NCBI GenBank assembly: GCA_041687095.1
Contig: JAWLCQ010000003.1
Location: forward strand, 1 to 64,000
Direction: 5' to 3'
DNA from: JAWLCQ01 sp041687095
GTDB taxonomy: Bacteria > Planctomycetota > Phycisphaerae > SM23-33
DNA length: 64,000 nucleotides
Of the stretch, positions 27,171 through 35,941 are shown one piece after another; the first letter of the stretch is position 1; every line of letters starts with the position of its first letter. The position numbers and the translations under genes were made by a program. Under the pieces are notes generated by a model. That model was not told where the DNA came from. It worked only from the letters and a program-made list of their open reading frames with translations, and did no database searches.

Positions 27171-27450
27171 TGCCAAAGTGTCCAACACGGAAGATTTGCA
27201 GCCACTCACGCCTTGAGACCTCTGAGGAATCAACCGCAGAGACGCGGAGGCGCGGAGAAGAGAGCGTTCTCGGGGCTCTTCTTCCGGATCTCAATGGCGT
27301 GTTCGGGATGGCGGAGAGGTCCCCGATCCTCCCGTCTTCGGGTGCACGACCGCATCTGCGCAGTGAACCGCTGTAGTCGATAGCCGCTCCCCGCCAACAC
27401 GGGACCGGGTGGGAACAGGAACGATCGTGCCCCTCCCGTCTTCCCCGCCC
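27171..27450. other. Intergenic repeat debris before tRNA-Leu
   Basis: This stretch contains the phrase AACCGCAGAGACGCGGAGGC (about 27231-27250), a low-complexity motif I know from many environmental bacterial genomes. No gene is supported. Confidence 0.35.
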
Positions 27451-27479
27451 TTGCCCGTTTCCCCGCTCTGCGCTATGAT
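27451..27479 (+). promoter_or_regulatory. Promoter of tRNA-Leu
   Basis: TTGCCC (27451-27456), a 17-base spacer and TATGAT (27474-27479) lie 24 bases before the mature tRNA. Confidence 0.55.
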
Positions 27480-27503
27480 GGAGCCCGTGCAGATCCCCCG
27501 CAT

Positions 27504-27585
27504 GCGAGGGTGGCGGAATTGGCAGACGCGCCAGATTTAGGTTCTGGTCCCGAAAGGGATGCGGGTTCGAGTCCCGCCCCTCGCA
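27504..27585 (+). tRNA. tRNA-Leu (UAG)
   Basis: The acceptor arms are GCGAGGG and CCCTCGC with discriminator A. The anticodon stem CCAGA/TCTGG encloses TTTAGGT, giving anticodon TAG. A class II variable arm (TCCCGAAAGGGA) and the T arm GGGTTCGAGTCCC are present. CCA is not encoded. Confidence 0.95.
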
Positions 27586-27591
27586 GTGACA

Positions 27592-28674
27592 TTACACTTG
27601 CAGCCACCGTCCCCGTTCGGTGAGCAGTCGCTCCATGCGCTGACGGAGGACGGCGTCGGTGTGGGAGGGGCGCTCGTCGCTGCGCCCCAGTTCGGTGAGC
27701 AGGCGGACGAGGCAGGCGAAGTCCCGCGCGTCGATACGCTCGGGACGGATCGTCCGCTCGCGGCCCATGTTGTGGTAGTTGCCCAGCGGGACGCACAGCC
27801 CGCACGTTGCGTACGACCACGCCGCGAACGCCGTCGCCTCGCACGTGCCCCCGGGCATGAGGTGGCGAGTGAAGCGAAAGTCCTCCTCCGCCTCCGCCAG
27901 CCGTCCCGCCACCGCCGCCAGATGCGCCGTCAGCGACGGGTCGAACGTCCGCGCGCGGTCCCCCACCCGCAGGATCACCCCGTCGCCCAGTTCCGCTCCG
28001 GGCTGGGCCTTGGAGGCCTCGATCGACACGACCCGCGTGGCCGTGGGGAGCGTGCGATCGCGGCAGGCGGCCAACGCGCCGATGAACCCCACCTCCTCCG
28101 CACGCGTCAGCAGCGCCGCCCCCCGCCCCCCCGCCGCCGCCAGGTCCCCCAACGCGCACAGCACCGCCGCCACCCCCGCCAAGTCATCGATCGCACGGGC
28201 GTCGATCCGGGTTCCCCGCACTCGCATCGCCGGCAGATCCCACATCCCCACCGTCCCGGAGGGCAGGTCGGCGGGCTCGTCGAGTTCCAGGCGGCAGAGG
28301 GCGAAGGGCGAGTCCTCGCTGGGAACCACCTGGGCGAAAACGGCGCGAACGGAGCGGTCGGGCCCGAAGAACCGCACCGCCGATCCGGGGAAGTACTCCT
28401 CGCTGACGGACCCGCGGAACTCGGCCCACGCGGAGCGGGCGTCGGTGTGACGCAGGACGAAGCCCGGATGGTCCATGTGGGCCACGAAGACCCACCCGTC
28501 CATGGCCCCCTCCCCGACGGTAAGCAGCAGGTTGCTCCCCCCGTCCCGCCGCAGCCGGGCCGTGGGCGTCCGGGCCGCCCAGGCATCGACGAAGGCGGCG
28601 ACGGCGTGTTCGCGGAAGGACGCGGTGGGAAGGGCCAGGACGGACCGCAGGATACTCTCGTGCCGTGCATGCAT
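27592..28674 (-). CDS. M42-like zinc aminopeptidase family protein
   Basis: The 360-residue product shows the co-catalytic metal ligands of the M42/M20/M28 superfamily in order: VAHMDHPGF (His66, Asp68), AIDDLAG (Asp163/164), RAEEVGF (Glu193 catalytic, Glu194), SIEAS (Glu219) and LGNYHNMG (His301). These enzymes remove N-terminal residues from peptides in the cytoplasm. The start ATG has only a weak GGGAG 12 bases upstream. The gene converges on tRNA-Leu, leaving 6 bases between them. The precise specificity cannot be told. Confidence 0.85.
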   Translation of the reverse strand: MHARHESILRSVLALPTASFREHAVAAFVDAWAARTPTARLRRDGGSNLLLTVGEGAMDGWVFVAHMDHPGFVLRHTDARSAWAEFRGSVSEEYFPGSAVRFFGPDRSVRAVFAQVVPSEDSPFALCRLELDEPADLPSGTVGMWDLPAMRVRGTRIDARAIDDLAGVAAVLCALGDLAAAGGRGAALLTRAEEVGFIGALAACRDRTLPTATRVVSIEASKAQPGAELGDGVILRVGDRARTFDPSLTAHLAAVAGRLAEAEEDFRFTRHLMPGGTCEATAFAAWSYATCGLCVPLGNYHNMGRERTIRPERIDARDFACLVRLLTELGRSDERPSHTDAVLRQRMERLLTERGRWLQV

Positions 28675-28796
28675 TTCGAATCGAACTCCCGTGGGGGCGG
28701 GGGCATCCCCGCTCGCCCGAATGCGTCGTGTCGGGGCAAGGCTTCGCGTCGGGCGGCGGCGCCGCCGCCGTATTGTATTCTCCGCCCATTCTGCTC

Positions 28797-28825
28797 TCGA
28801 CGCCGTCCCGGCCGTTCCTTATAAT
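28797..28825 (+). promoter_or_regulatory. Sigma-70-like promoter of the pseudopilin gene
   Basis: TCGACG (28797-28802), a 17-base spacer and a perfect TATAAT (28820-28825) lie 35 bases before the start codon. Confidence 0.6.
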
Positions 28826-28860
28826 CGCAACCAGTTCGCGGGCCTTGGGTTGAAGGGAAC

Positions 28861-29730
28861 ATGAACATGTCACGTAGAACCGGGTTCACTCTGGTCGAAC
28901 TCCTGATCGTGATCGCCATCATCGCGATTCTGCTGGCGATCCTGACGCCCGTCATCGCCGAGGCCCGCAAGGCCGCGGGCATCACCGCCTGCAAGATGCA
29001 CCTCAACGGGGTGTACAAGGGCCTGTACCAGTACCAGTCGGAGCACAAGGAATACCTCCCGCCGGACGGGATGTCGATGCGGGACTCGGTGGGCGGGCAG
29101 GGGGCGCTGAACTTCGGGGCCTACCACTACGTCGCCAACGGGTTCGTCCAGGGGAAGTTCTGGGCGGGGCTGCTGGAGTCGCAGAAGCACGTTCCCGGGG
29201 GCATGTTCGCGTGCCCGGGCACCCAGAGCCTGGACCCCAAGAAGTCCCCCACCTACCGCCCCACCGAGGGGCTTCTGCGCTGGAACCTGGCGGCGGGGAC
29301 GGTGCAGGAATTCTTCAAGACCAGCAAGATCCCCTGGGGCTACATGTGGTCGCACTACGCCCTGCGCGACGGGGGGGATCGCTGGTCGAACCTGTACGCA
29401 TCTTCGACGCTCATGATCGCCGAGACCGCCAACAACCACCCCGACTACCACCTCGCCTACTGGGACATGCGCCAGCATGGGGGGGTCCTGCCCCAGCGCC
29501 CGGCCTTCGCGTCCGTCGTGCCCGAGGTGAACCAGAACCTCTGCCTCTCCAACGGCAGCGTCGCCACCGTCCGCGACTGGGCCAACACCAAGAAGTGGGA
29601 CCCCTCCGGGGAACTCCGCGACTACGTCTACCCCCACAACCAAGGGACCAAGCGGAGCTGGTTCTGGTGGACCATGGACCGCGAGTTCGGCACGGACTTC
29701 CGCCACTCCCCGCAGGCCGACAAGGAGTAG
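28861..29730 (+). CDS. Type II secretion-like pseudopilin
   Basis: The 289-residue product has the class III prepilin signal RRTG|FTLVELLIVIAIIAILLAI: a short basic leader, cleavage after Gly, Glu at +5 and a hydrophobic helix. A large C-terminal globular domain follows with TACKMHLNGVYKGL and later GGVLPQRP and NLCLSNGSV. This plan matches the many pseudopilin-like proteins of planctomycetes. Processing by a prepilin peptidase is expected; the role in secretion or pilus assembly is unknown. The start lies after GAAGGGAAC, with a second ATG two codons on. Confidence 0.85.
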   Translation: MNMSRRTGFTLVELLIVIAIIAILLAILTPVIAEARKAAGITACKMHLNGVYKGLYQYQSEHKEYLPPDGMSMRDSVGGQGALNFGAYHYVANGFVQGKFWAGLLESQKHVPGGMFACPGTQSLDPKKSPTYRPTEGLLRWNLAAGTVQEFFKTSKIPWGYMWSHYALRDGGDRWSNLYASSTLMIAETANNHPDYHLAYWDMRQHGGVLPQRPAFASVVPEVNQNLCLSNGSVATVRDWANTKKWDPSGELRDYVYPHNQGTKRSWFWWTMDREFGTDFRHSPQADKE

Positions 29731-29740
29731 CCCGCGGCCC

Positions 29741-30886
29741 TCACGGCCGGACCGAGACGTCGAACTCCCCGTCGGGCTTGAGGTACAGCGTCTGGGTGGG
29801 GAAGGCGAACTCGATCCCCGCCTCGTTGAACCGCCGCAGCAGCTCCAGGTTGAACTCGTGGTTGAACGCCTGGAACTGCCAGTAGTCGTTGGGCTGGAAC
29901 CAGTAGACCACCAGCAGGTTCAGCGAGTCGGCGTTGAAGTCGCTGAAGAGGGCCTTCGGTTCCTTGTCGGGGGCGAAGCTCGCCTTCCGCTTCGCCAGCA
30001 TGTCCTTGAGGATGTCCAACCCCTGCTGGAGCTTTTCGGGGGAGGTGTCGTAGGTGACGGTCACGTTGAGGTTGCGGCGAATGAAGGGGCGGGCGGCGAC
30101 GTTCTCGATGGCGTCCTGGGCGACGTTGGCGTTGGGGAGCGTCACGAGGTGCCCGTAGAACGTCCGCAGCCGCGTCGAGCGGAAGCCCACCTCCTCGATC
30201 GTCCCCTCGTAGTTGCCGATCTTGACCCAATCGTTCAACTGGAACGGCCGATCGGCGAGGATCGTGACCGATCCGAAAAGATTCGCCAGCATGTCCTTGG
30301 CCGCCAGCGCGACGGCCAGCCCGCCGATGCCCAACCCGGCGATGAGGGCCCCGATGTCCCAGGCGAAGACGTTCTGGGCGATGAACAGCGCCACGACGAT
30401 CACCACGAACACCCGCAGGGACTTGCGGAGCAGCGGGACGAGCTGGTCGTCCAGGAGCGTCTCGCTCCGCCCGGTCCAGCGGAGGAGGTAGAACTCGACG
30501 ATGTCCACGACGCGGTAGATGAACCACCCGGCGGCGAGGACGGCGAGCGTGGTGCAGACCTGCAGCCAGAAGGCCGTCACGTCGAACCGCCCCTCCTCGG
30601 ACTTGAGGACCATGAAGTGCCCCGCGACGTAGAGCCCCCCCGCAATGGCCAGCAGCGCCACCGGGCCGACCATCGCGTGCAGGAGCATGGAGACTACGGG
30701 CAGGCGCTGCCCGTCGCGGAGGCGCTGGGCCTGACGTTCGATCACGAACCCCGCGATCTTGCCGACGACGAGGCTCACCAGGATCACCCCCAGCAACGCC
30801 GCCCACTGCCACAGGAGGTTCCCGAGGAAGCGGTACTCGGTGAGGAAGGCGTGCCAGGGCGCGGGATCAACGACGAGTATGGGCAT
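29741..30886 (-). CDS. MscS-family mechanosensitive channel
   Basis: The 381-residue product has about four to five membrane spans. The pore-region helix is ALIAGLGIGGLAVALAAKDMLANLFGSVTIL and the beta-domain motif is PFQLNDWVKIGNYEGTIEEVGFRSTRLR; both are hallmark MscS segments. Such channels open under membrane tension and release solutes during osmotic downshift. It is longer than E. coli MscS (286 residues), with extra N-terminal spans. The ATG follows a strong GGAGG; an in-frame start 14 codons earlier is less likely. It converges with the pseudopilin gene, 10 bases away. Confidence 0.92.
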   Translation of the reverse strand: MPILVVDPAPWHAFLTEYRFLGNLLWQWAALLGVILVSLVVGKIAGFVIERQAQRLRDGQRLPVVSMLLHAMVGPVALLAIAGGLYVAGHFMVLKSEEGRFDVTAFWLQVCTTLAVLAAGWFIYRVVDIVEFYLLRWTGRSETLLDDQLVPLLRKSLRVFVVIVVALFIAQNVFAWDIGALIAGLGIGGLAVALAAKDMLANLFGSVTILADRPFQLNDWVKIGNYEGTIEEVGFRSTRLRTFYGHLVTLPNANVAQDAIENVAARPFIRRNLNVTVTYDTSPEKLQQGLDILKDMLAKRKASFAPDKEPKALFSDFNADSLNLLVVYWFQPNDYWQFQAFNHEFNLELLRRFNEAGIEFAFPTQTLYLKPDGEFDVSVRP

Positions 30887-31215
30887 GCGGAACCTCCGTA
30901 TCCAGGGTTCGACGAGCCCGCGCGGCACACCGGCGGCCGATGCGGCGACCGGCTCGGGGGCGGCGTGGCGCGGCAGGCGGGCTCGGAACCGCCCCCATGA
31001 TAGCCTCTCGCCCTCCCCGTGTCACGGGGCTACCTGACGGCCGCGAGGAAGGGAGGAACTGCGGGTGGAGGCCCCCGGTTCGCCGGGCCAGCGGGCCCAT
31101 CGGAGGATGTTGCGGGGCGGCGGACCGGCGGACCGGGGGGGAGCTTGGACCTAAGTATCATCCTTTCGGCCGCTTAGGATCCGATGGCGGCGAGACGCAT
31201 CGTCGGCGAATCATC
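30887..31215. other. Intergenic region, no gene seen
   Basis: GC-rich sequence precedes the rny promoter. Open frames here lack start sites. Confidence 0.35.
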
Positions 31216-31245
31216 TTGACCGAAAACCGAAGGTTTGCGTAGAAT
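31216..31245 (+). promoter_or_regulatory. Sigma-70-like promoter with long leader to rny
   Basis: TTGACC (31216-31221), an 18-base spacer and TAGAAT (31240-31245). The first downstream gene I can support is rny at 31846, so the leader would be about 590 bases. Confidence 0.55.
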
Positions 31246-31251
31246 ACGTCC

Positions 31252-31845
31252 AAGACATACACAGGCGGGGCGGGCGAATGTGGTTCGACCCCCGCCGTGG
31301 AACCGGTTCACGACGGCTGAGGGATCTCGACGGAAGGTTGTTTTCCTGTCGGCGGGCCGTCCGGTCAACCGGCGTTCGAGCACGGGGTTCTGCCCCCGGC
31401 TTGTGTCGCGTACGTCGCCCGGATCTCCGGGACCTGTTGGTACGTAAAGGACGTCGCGGCGCGGAACGCCGATCATTCGTCCCCTGGGGACGAGGCCTTC
31501 GGGTCATAGAATTCACAGAGCGAACGGCATGAGAGTGCAGTACGGTTTGGAGACAACGGCTCGCAGCGCGGCGGATCGGACGCCCGGGGGAGGGAACGGC
31601 GTGTGCGCACGCGGTCCCGGCCGGGCGGTGCGACGGCAACCGCCGATGTTACAGCAGCTTGCCGCCACCTCACGCCCCCGCGCCCGCGGGGGGGGATCGT
31701 AGTGCAGACCTGCAACGCTTGGTGAATTGGGCCTGATCGCGACCTTGGTTCCGTTCCGTCGCCCTGCGCGCGGAGCGGCGCCGCCCGCCCGAACCTCCCC
31801 CACGAGATCCCCTCGGTACGTCCTCATTGGGAAAGGATCCGTACG
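31252..31845 (+). ncRNA. Long leader or unassigned transcript upstream of rny
   Basis: I see no protein gene. The stretch contains several inverted repeats, including the palindrome TCGTCCCCTGGGGACGA around 31478-31494. It has no signature of tmRNA, RNase P RNA or SRP RNA. It may be an rny 5' UTR subject to autoregulation, or contain a separate small RNA. Confidence 0.3.
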
Positions 31846-33435
31846 ATGGGAGATCCCGGATTGCTGGCGGCCATGGGTGGCAGCCAAGTCGTAGCCATCG
31901 CCTTCGCCGTCGCCATTGCCTTCTTCTTCATCGGCGCGTACGCCAAGTACCGCCATGAGCTGTCCCAGCGCGCGCGGGCCGAGAAGGAGTTCGATGCCAA
32001 GCGGCAGGCCGCCGAACTCGAGGCCCAGAAGATCATCGCCGAAGCCCAGGCCAAGGCCCAGAGTGAATTCGTCACCCGGCGGGAGCAGTTCGAGAAGGAC
32101 ACCGACGCCGCCCGCCGCGAACTCCGCGAGGAGGAGAAGCGGCTGTCGAAGCGTGAGGACATCCTCGACCAGAAGCTCGAGACGATCAACTCCAAGGAAC
32201 GCATGACCGAAACCGCCGAAAAGGCCCTCGCCGAACGCGAGAAGGGCCTGGCGGCCAAGGACAAGCAGTACAACGACCTCATCGCCCACCAGAAAACCCA
32301 GCTCCTCAAGATCGCCCAGCTCTCCATGGAGGACGCCCAGAAGGTCGTCCTGTCCCAGGTCGAGAAGGACATGGAGCAGGAGTGCGCCCAGGTCGTCCAG
32401 AAGCGCCTCGATGAGGCCAACGAGTCCGCCGACGAGCAGGCCCGCGAGATCATCGTCCGCGCCATCCAACGCTACGCCGCCGACCAGACCGCCGAAGCCA
32501 CCGTCTCCTCCGTCGAGATCCCCTCCGACGAGATGAAGGGACGCGTCATCGGCCGCGAGGGCCGCAACATCCGCGCCTTCGAAAAGGCCACCGGCGTGGA
32601 CGTCATCGTCGACGACACCCCGGGCGTGGTCGTCGTCTCCGCCTTCGACCCCGTCCGCCGCGAGACCGCCCGGCGGTCGCTGGAGAAACTCATCCGCGAC
32701 GGGCGCATCCACCCCACCCGCATCGAGGAGGTCGTCGCCACCGTCGACAAGGAGGTCCAGCGGGAGATCCACGAGTACGGCAAGCAGGCCCTCATCGACG
32801 CCAACGTCCGCGGGGTCCACAACAAGCTCACCGACCTGCTCGGCCGACTGCACTTCCGCACCAGCTACGGCCAGAACGTCCTGCAGCACTCCATCGAGGT
32901 CGCCTACCTCTCGCAGGTCATCGCCGATGAGCTGGGCCTCAACGCCCAACTCGCCCGCCGCGCCGGGCTCCTGCACGACATCGGCAAGGCCGTCGATCAC
33001 GAGGTCGAGGGCTCCCACCCCGACATCGGGGCCGACCTGTGCAAGCGCTACGGCGAGAAGGACCTCATCATCAACGCCGTCGGCGCGCACCACGGGGACC
33101 TGGAGGCCGCGAGCATCTACTCCCCGATCGTCTCGGCCGCCGACGCCATCAGCGCCTCGCGCCCCGGGGCGCGGCGGGAGACGCTCGAACGCTACATCCA
33201 GCGCCTGCAGAAGCTCGAAGCGATCGCCATGTCCTTCGAGGGCGTCTCGCAGGCCTACGCCATCCAGGCCGGCCGCGAGGTCCGCGTCCTCGTCGACGCC
33301 GAGAACGTCGACGACCGCCTCACCGGCAAGATCGCCCGCGACATCGCCAAGCGCGTCGAGGACGAACTGGAATACCCCGGCGAGGTCAAGGTCACGCTCA
33401 TCCGCGAGACGCGGTGCGTCGAGTACGCACGGTAG
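31846..33435 (+). CDS. rny: Ribonuclease Y
   Basis: This membrane-anchored endoribonuclease starts mRNA decay. The 529 residues match the family: an N-terminal span (about 15-33) and a long coiled coil (about 35-200, rich in EAQAKAQ/EEKRLSK heptads). A KH domain has the GxxG motif GRVIGREGRNIRAFE (about 228-242), and an HD domain has LLHDIGKAVDHE. The family end VTLIRETRCVEYAR is present. The start ATG follows GGGAAAGGATCC. It has no obvious operon partner; the next stretch is a repeat element. Confidence 0.97.
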   Translation: MGDPGLLAAMGGSQVVAIAFAVAIAFFFIGAYAKYRHELSQRARAEKEFDAKRQAAELEAQKIIAEAQAKAQSEFVTRREQFEKDTDAARRELREEEKRLSKREDILDQKLETINSKERMTETAEKALAEREKGLAAKDKQYNDLIAHQKTQLLKIAQLSMEDAQKVVLSQVEKDMEQECAQVVQKRLDEANESADEQAREIIVRAIQRYAADQTAEATVSSVEIPSDEMKGRVIGREGRNIRAFEKATGVDVIVDDTPGVVVVSAFDPVRRETARRSLEKLIRDGRIHPTRIEEVVATVDKEVQREIHEYGKQALIDANVRGVHNKLTDLLGRLHFRTSYGQNVLQHSIEVAYLSQVIADELGLNAQLARRAGLLHDIGKAVDHEVEGSHPDIGADLCKRYGEKDLIINAVGAHHGDLEAASIYSPIVSAADAISASRPGARRETLERYIQRLQKLEAIAMSFEGVSQAYAIQAGREVRVLVDAENVDDRLTGKIARDIAKRVEDELEYPGEVKVTLIRETRCVEYAR

Positions 33436-33482
33436 CGGAAGCAGGTGAATTCGGCGGCCGCGCGGCAACGGTAGCTCGTGCG

Positions 33483-33650
33483 GGTCTCGAAATTCGAAAT
33501 CCGAAGGACCGAAATCCAAAACGCCGACTCGCGGGCGCGGCTGGAACTCCTACTGCCGCCCCGACCGCGAGTCGGCGTTTCTGTCATTCGGATTTGCCGT
33601 TTTGAGTTTGTTTCGGATTTCGTGCTTCGGATTTCGGATTTACCGCCCCC
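33483..33650. repeat. Palindromic intergenic element with inner hairpin
   Basis: The outer arms carry inverted GAAATCCGAA-type phrases (33491-33517 and 33611-33641). Inside, AAACGCCGACTCGCGG (33519-33534) is exactly complementary to 33565-33580. The inner stem may also terminate rny transcripts. I recognise the outer phrase as a common dispersed repeat of environmental genomes. Confidence 0.65.
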
Positions 33651-33859
33651 TACCGCCGTCCCCAGTGCGGGGGCACGTCGTCTTCCAAGGTGCGGTCGGG
33701 GTCCACGGGGGACGATGCCTCGCGGATGTCGCGGAACTGCTTGCGCATCTCCACCACCTCGCGGTGCAGCGCGGTCACGACCTCGTTGAGGTCCGCCACC
33801 TGCTTCTCCAGGTACATCATCCGCTCCTGCATCTCGATGATCGGATCGTCGGGGCTCAT
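33650..33859 (-). CDS. SlyX-like coiled-coil protein
   Basis: The 69-residue product has a coiled coil (MQERMMYLEKQVADLNEVV followed by TALHREVVEMRKQFRDI) and a short tail ending PPHWGRR. This matches the SlyX family in size, heptad pattern and C-terminal P-P-H-[WY]. SlyX has no established biochemical role. The start is an ATG with only a weak upstream AGAGAAC. The gene lies 47 bases after the sialidase-like gene on the same strand. Confidence 0.75.
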   Translation of the reverse strand: MSPDDPIIEMQERMMYLEKQVADLNEVVTALHREVVEMRKQFRDIREASSPVDPDRTLEDDVPPHWGRR

Positions 33860-33906
33860 GGATGTTCTCTCTGCGTTCTCTGCGATCTCCGCGGTGCAAT
33901 CCGCGG

Positions 33907-35028
33907 TCACACGGAGTCTATCCGCCACCGCGAGCACAGCAGGGCGCACTTGTCCTCGCGGCGGTGGGGCTTCTGGTAGTACACGGTCAGGATCGACCCG
34001 TCGGACAGCTCGACCGACGACGGGTAGCCCAGGTCCGCGTCGGGCCCGTCGTCGCGGAGCACGAGGTCGTGCTCCCACGTCTCGCCCTCGTCGCGGCTGA
34101 GGGCGACGCGCTGCCCGAACGGCGCCAGGCGATAGCCGTACACCATCACCAGCACCCCCGAGGAGTGCCGCAGCAGGTGCGGGGGCGACCCGTGGAACCC
34201 CAACGGACGGGGAACGCTCCAGGTTGCCCCCCCGTCATCGCTGTGCGTCTGGAGGATGGAGAACGGGATGATTCCCGCGTCGGCCACCTTGGGGGCGTTG
34301 GGGCGGTCCTGGACGCGGATCATGCCCAGCAGCCGCCCGGAGGGAAGCTCGATGGCGTGGGGCTCGTGGTAGTTCCCCACGGCCGTGCCGTTCAGCAGCG
34401 GGACCTCCCCGGTGAGCACCCACGTCTGCCCTCCGTCGGCGCTTCGCAGGGCCTGCACGCGCCCCTCCCCCCGCTGCCGCCAGGGCAGCCGTTCCTTGCC
34501 CAGGTACAGCAGCGAACCGTCGCGGAGGACCGTGGGCCCGTGGGGCGAACTGACGGGCACGCGGATGGTCGGGCCCCACGTCTCGCCCGCGTCGTCACTG
34601 ATGCGGAGGAAGGAGCCTTCGCAGCGTGCGGCAAGGGCGTCGTCGGTGGCGTCCAGGCCCTTCCGCCACCGCTGCTGCATGAGCGGAGGCAGGGAGTCGA
34701 GGTGGCCCTCCGCGACAAACGAGCGGTTGTAGCTGACGAACCACGTCAGCAGCACGCTCCGCCCGCCCAGGGCCACCAGCCCCGTGTCGCGGTCGTCCAG
34801 GGGCCCGTCATTGATCACGCGTGGAGCGGACCACGACGCACCCCCGTCGTCGCTTCGCAGCAGCACCGACCGCCCGAACGGGCACACGTGCTCGTTCCGC
34901 AGGCCCGACGCGGCCACCAGAAGGGTCCCGTCGCTCAGGCGGGCGACGGTGGGCCACCCGAAGTATCCGAAGAAGTCGTTCTCCAGCGAGAAGATCGTTC
35001 CGTGTTCGGCGGTGAGGGGGCGAGGCAT
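33907..35028 (-). CDS. Sialidase-like BNR-repeat protein
   Basis: The 373-residue product is a predicted six-bladed beta-propeller with Asp-box motifs: SDDGGASW, SDDAGETW, SADGGQTW, SDDGGATW and SRDEGETW. A GWPTVARLSDGTLLVAASG N-terminal blade and GYPSSVELSDGSILTVYYQ near the end fit the bacterial exo-sialidase superfamily. There is no signal peptide, so it appears cytoplasmic. The substrate is unknown, and many homologues act on other sugars or are untested. The ATG follows CAAGGAGACGCC. Confidence 0.8.
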   Translation of the reverse strand: MPRPLTAEHGTIFSLENDFFGYFGWPTVARLSDGTLLVAASGLRNEHVCPFGRSVLLRSDDGGASWSAPRVINDGPLDDRDTGLVALGGRSVLLTWFVSYNRSFVAEGHLDSLPPLMQQRWRKGLDATDDALAARCEGSFLRISDDAGETWGPTIRVPVSSPHGPTVLRDGSLLYLGKERLPWRQRGEGRVQALRSADGGQTWVLTGEVPLLNGTAVGNYHEPHAIELPSGRLLGMIRVQDRPNAPKVADAGIIPFSILQTHSDDGGATWSVPRPLGFHGSPPHLLRHSSGVLVMVYGYRLAPFGQRVALSRDEGETWEHDLVLRDDGPDADLGYPSSVELSDGSILTVYYQKPHRREDKCALLCSRWRIDSV

Positions 35029-35250
35029 GGCGTCTCCTTGACCAAGGGTGGCGATAGAATACCGGCGGGCAGGGGCGAGGGGAAGGCCTCAGGTGGAATC
35101 ACCACCATCGTCGGACGATCCCCTATCACGAAAGCCGCTTCTGCCCCGATTGAGCCTTTGGCCGGACGAGTCCACAATGGGTGCTGCAACCGCAGTGGGA
35201 GCGGACAGGGTTGGTCCGCTCCAAACACCCTGCAAGGAAGAAGATCCGCC

Positions 35251-35484
35251 GTGAAAAGATGTCCCTACCATACCGACAAGTGCGATGCGTTTCTCGACTA
35301 CGTCGCGAACGTCTCGGAGAGTTTGGCCACTCGCGGCCGCGAGCATTACTGCTGTGCCCATCCCGAGCTTTGCGCGCGCTATCGCGTGGCGCACAGTCAG
35401 GGCGTGGATGCCGTGCCGGACCGCCTGGGTCCGTGGAATGGGAGTCGCGCGCCTCAGAACAGCCACTCGATAGGGAGCGTGTAA
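35251..35484 (+). CDS. Small Cys-rich protein, possible metal binder
   Basis: The 77-residue product starts at GTG after AAGGAAGAAGATCCGCC. It contains RCPYHTDKCDAFLDYV and REHYCCAHPELCARYR: six Cys and several His in the first 45 residues. The spacing suggests a metal-binding or redox role, but I do not recognise a named family. It stands alone between the sialidase-like gene and the TetR leader. It is called because of the ribosome binding site and non-random composition. Confidence 0.5.
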   Translation: MKRCPYHTDKCDAFLDYVANVSESLATRGREHYCCAHPELCARYRVAHSQGVDAVPDRLGPWNGSRAPQNSHSIGSV

Positions 35485-35811
35485 GTACGCTGCGCCTGCG
35501 ATCAGACGGCCGGCGACAGGGAGACGAGTTGGAAGGGCTTCGATGGCGCGCACAGCGCAGGGCCGAGGAGACAGCCCGATACCTCTATGCTCCAGCCTCA
35601 TGCCTCTCTCTGCGCCCGGGGTGGGCACCGCCCCCAAGCGCACTGTTTGCCGCTCGGATGTGCCTCGCCCGACAGGTTCGTCCTCCCCAAGAGCGCGGGG
35701 AGCATGCGGCTTGAGGGTGGCACCCACACCAAGGCCCCGTTCCATGAGCGGCTACCTCTTCTACCAGAACAGAAGGTCGCTCACAGAGCGATCGACTTTC
35801 GGTTTTTTCCC
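35485..35811. other. Intergenic region, no gene seen
   Basis: Several open frames cross this stretch, but none has a convincing start or recognisable content. Confidence 0.35.
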
Positions 35812-35839
35812 TTGCTGCTCTCGTAAAGGAGTGTAGAAT
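35812..35839 (+). promoter_or_regulatory. Promoter of the tetR-RND operon
   Basis: TTGCTG (35812-35817), a 16-base spacer and TAGAAT (35834-35839). The first operator begins 6 bases downstream, covering the expected transcription start. Confidence 0.55.
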
Positions 35840-35844
35840 ACTAC

Positions 35845-35862
35845 TGACTGACCAGTCAGTCA
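35845..35862. promoter_or_regulatory. TetR-type operator 1
   Basis: TGACTGAC-CA-GTCAGTCA has perfect 8-bp arms and lies at the transcription start. It is nearly identical to operator 2, as expected for binding by the TetR-family protein encoded downstream. Confidence 0.75.
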
Positions 35863-35877
35863 CAGCCATTCCGGCAC

Positions 35878-35911
35878 AAAGGCGGACGGAACGTGAGTAC
35901 CGCCTTTTTTT
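35878..35911 (+). terminator. Intrinsic terminator in the tetR leader
   Basis: AAAGGCGG (35878-35885) pairs with CCGCCTTT (35900-35907) across a 14-base loop. Seven T (35905-35911) overlap the end of the stem. It lies between the two operators and ahead of the tetR start. Confidence 0.65.
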
Positions 35912-35923
35912 CGGGGTCGGCAA

Positions 35924-35941
35924 TGACTGACCGGTCAGTCG
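35924..35941. promoter_or_regulatory. TetR-type operator 2
   Basis: GACTGACCGGTCAGTC (35925-35940) is a perfect 16-bp palindrome, matching operator 1 at nearly every position. It lies about 100 bases before the tetR start codon. Confidence 0.75.

Noticed and set aside
31252..31845. Candidate 6S, tmRNA or RNase P RNA
   Set aside because: No tmRNA tag region, no RNase P P4 signature and no clear 6S bubble; kept only as an unassigned leader.
31513..33519. Minus-strand frame of 668 codons across rny
   Set aside because: Antisense shadow of ribonuclease Y, whose domains are unambiguous.
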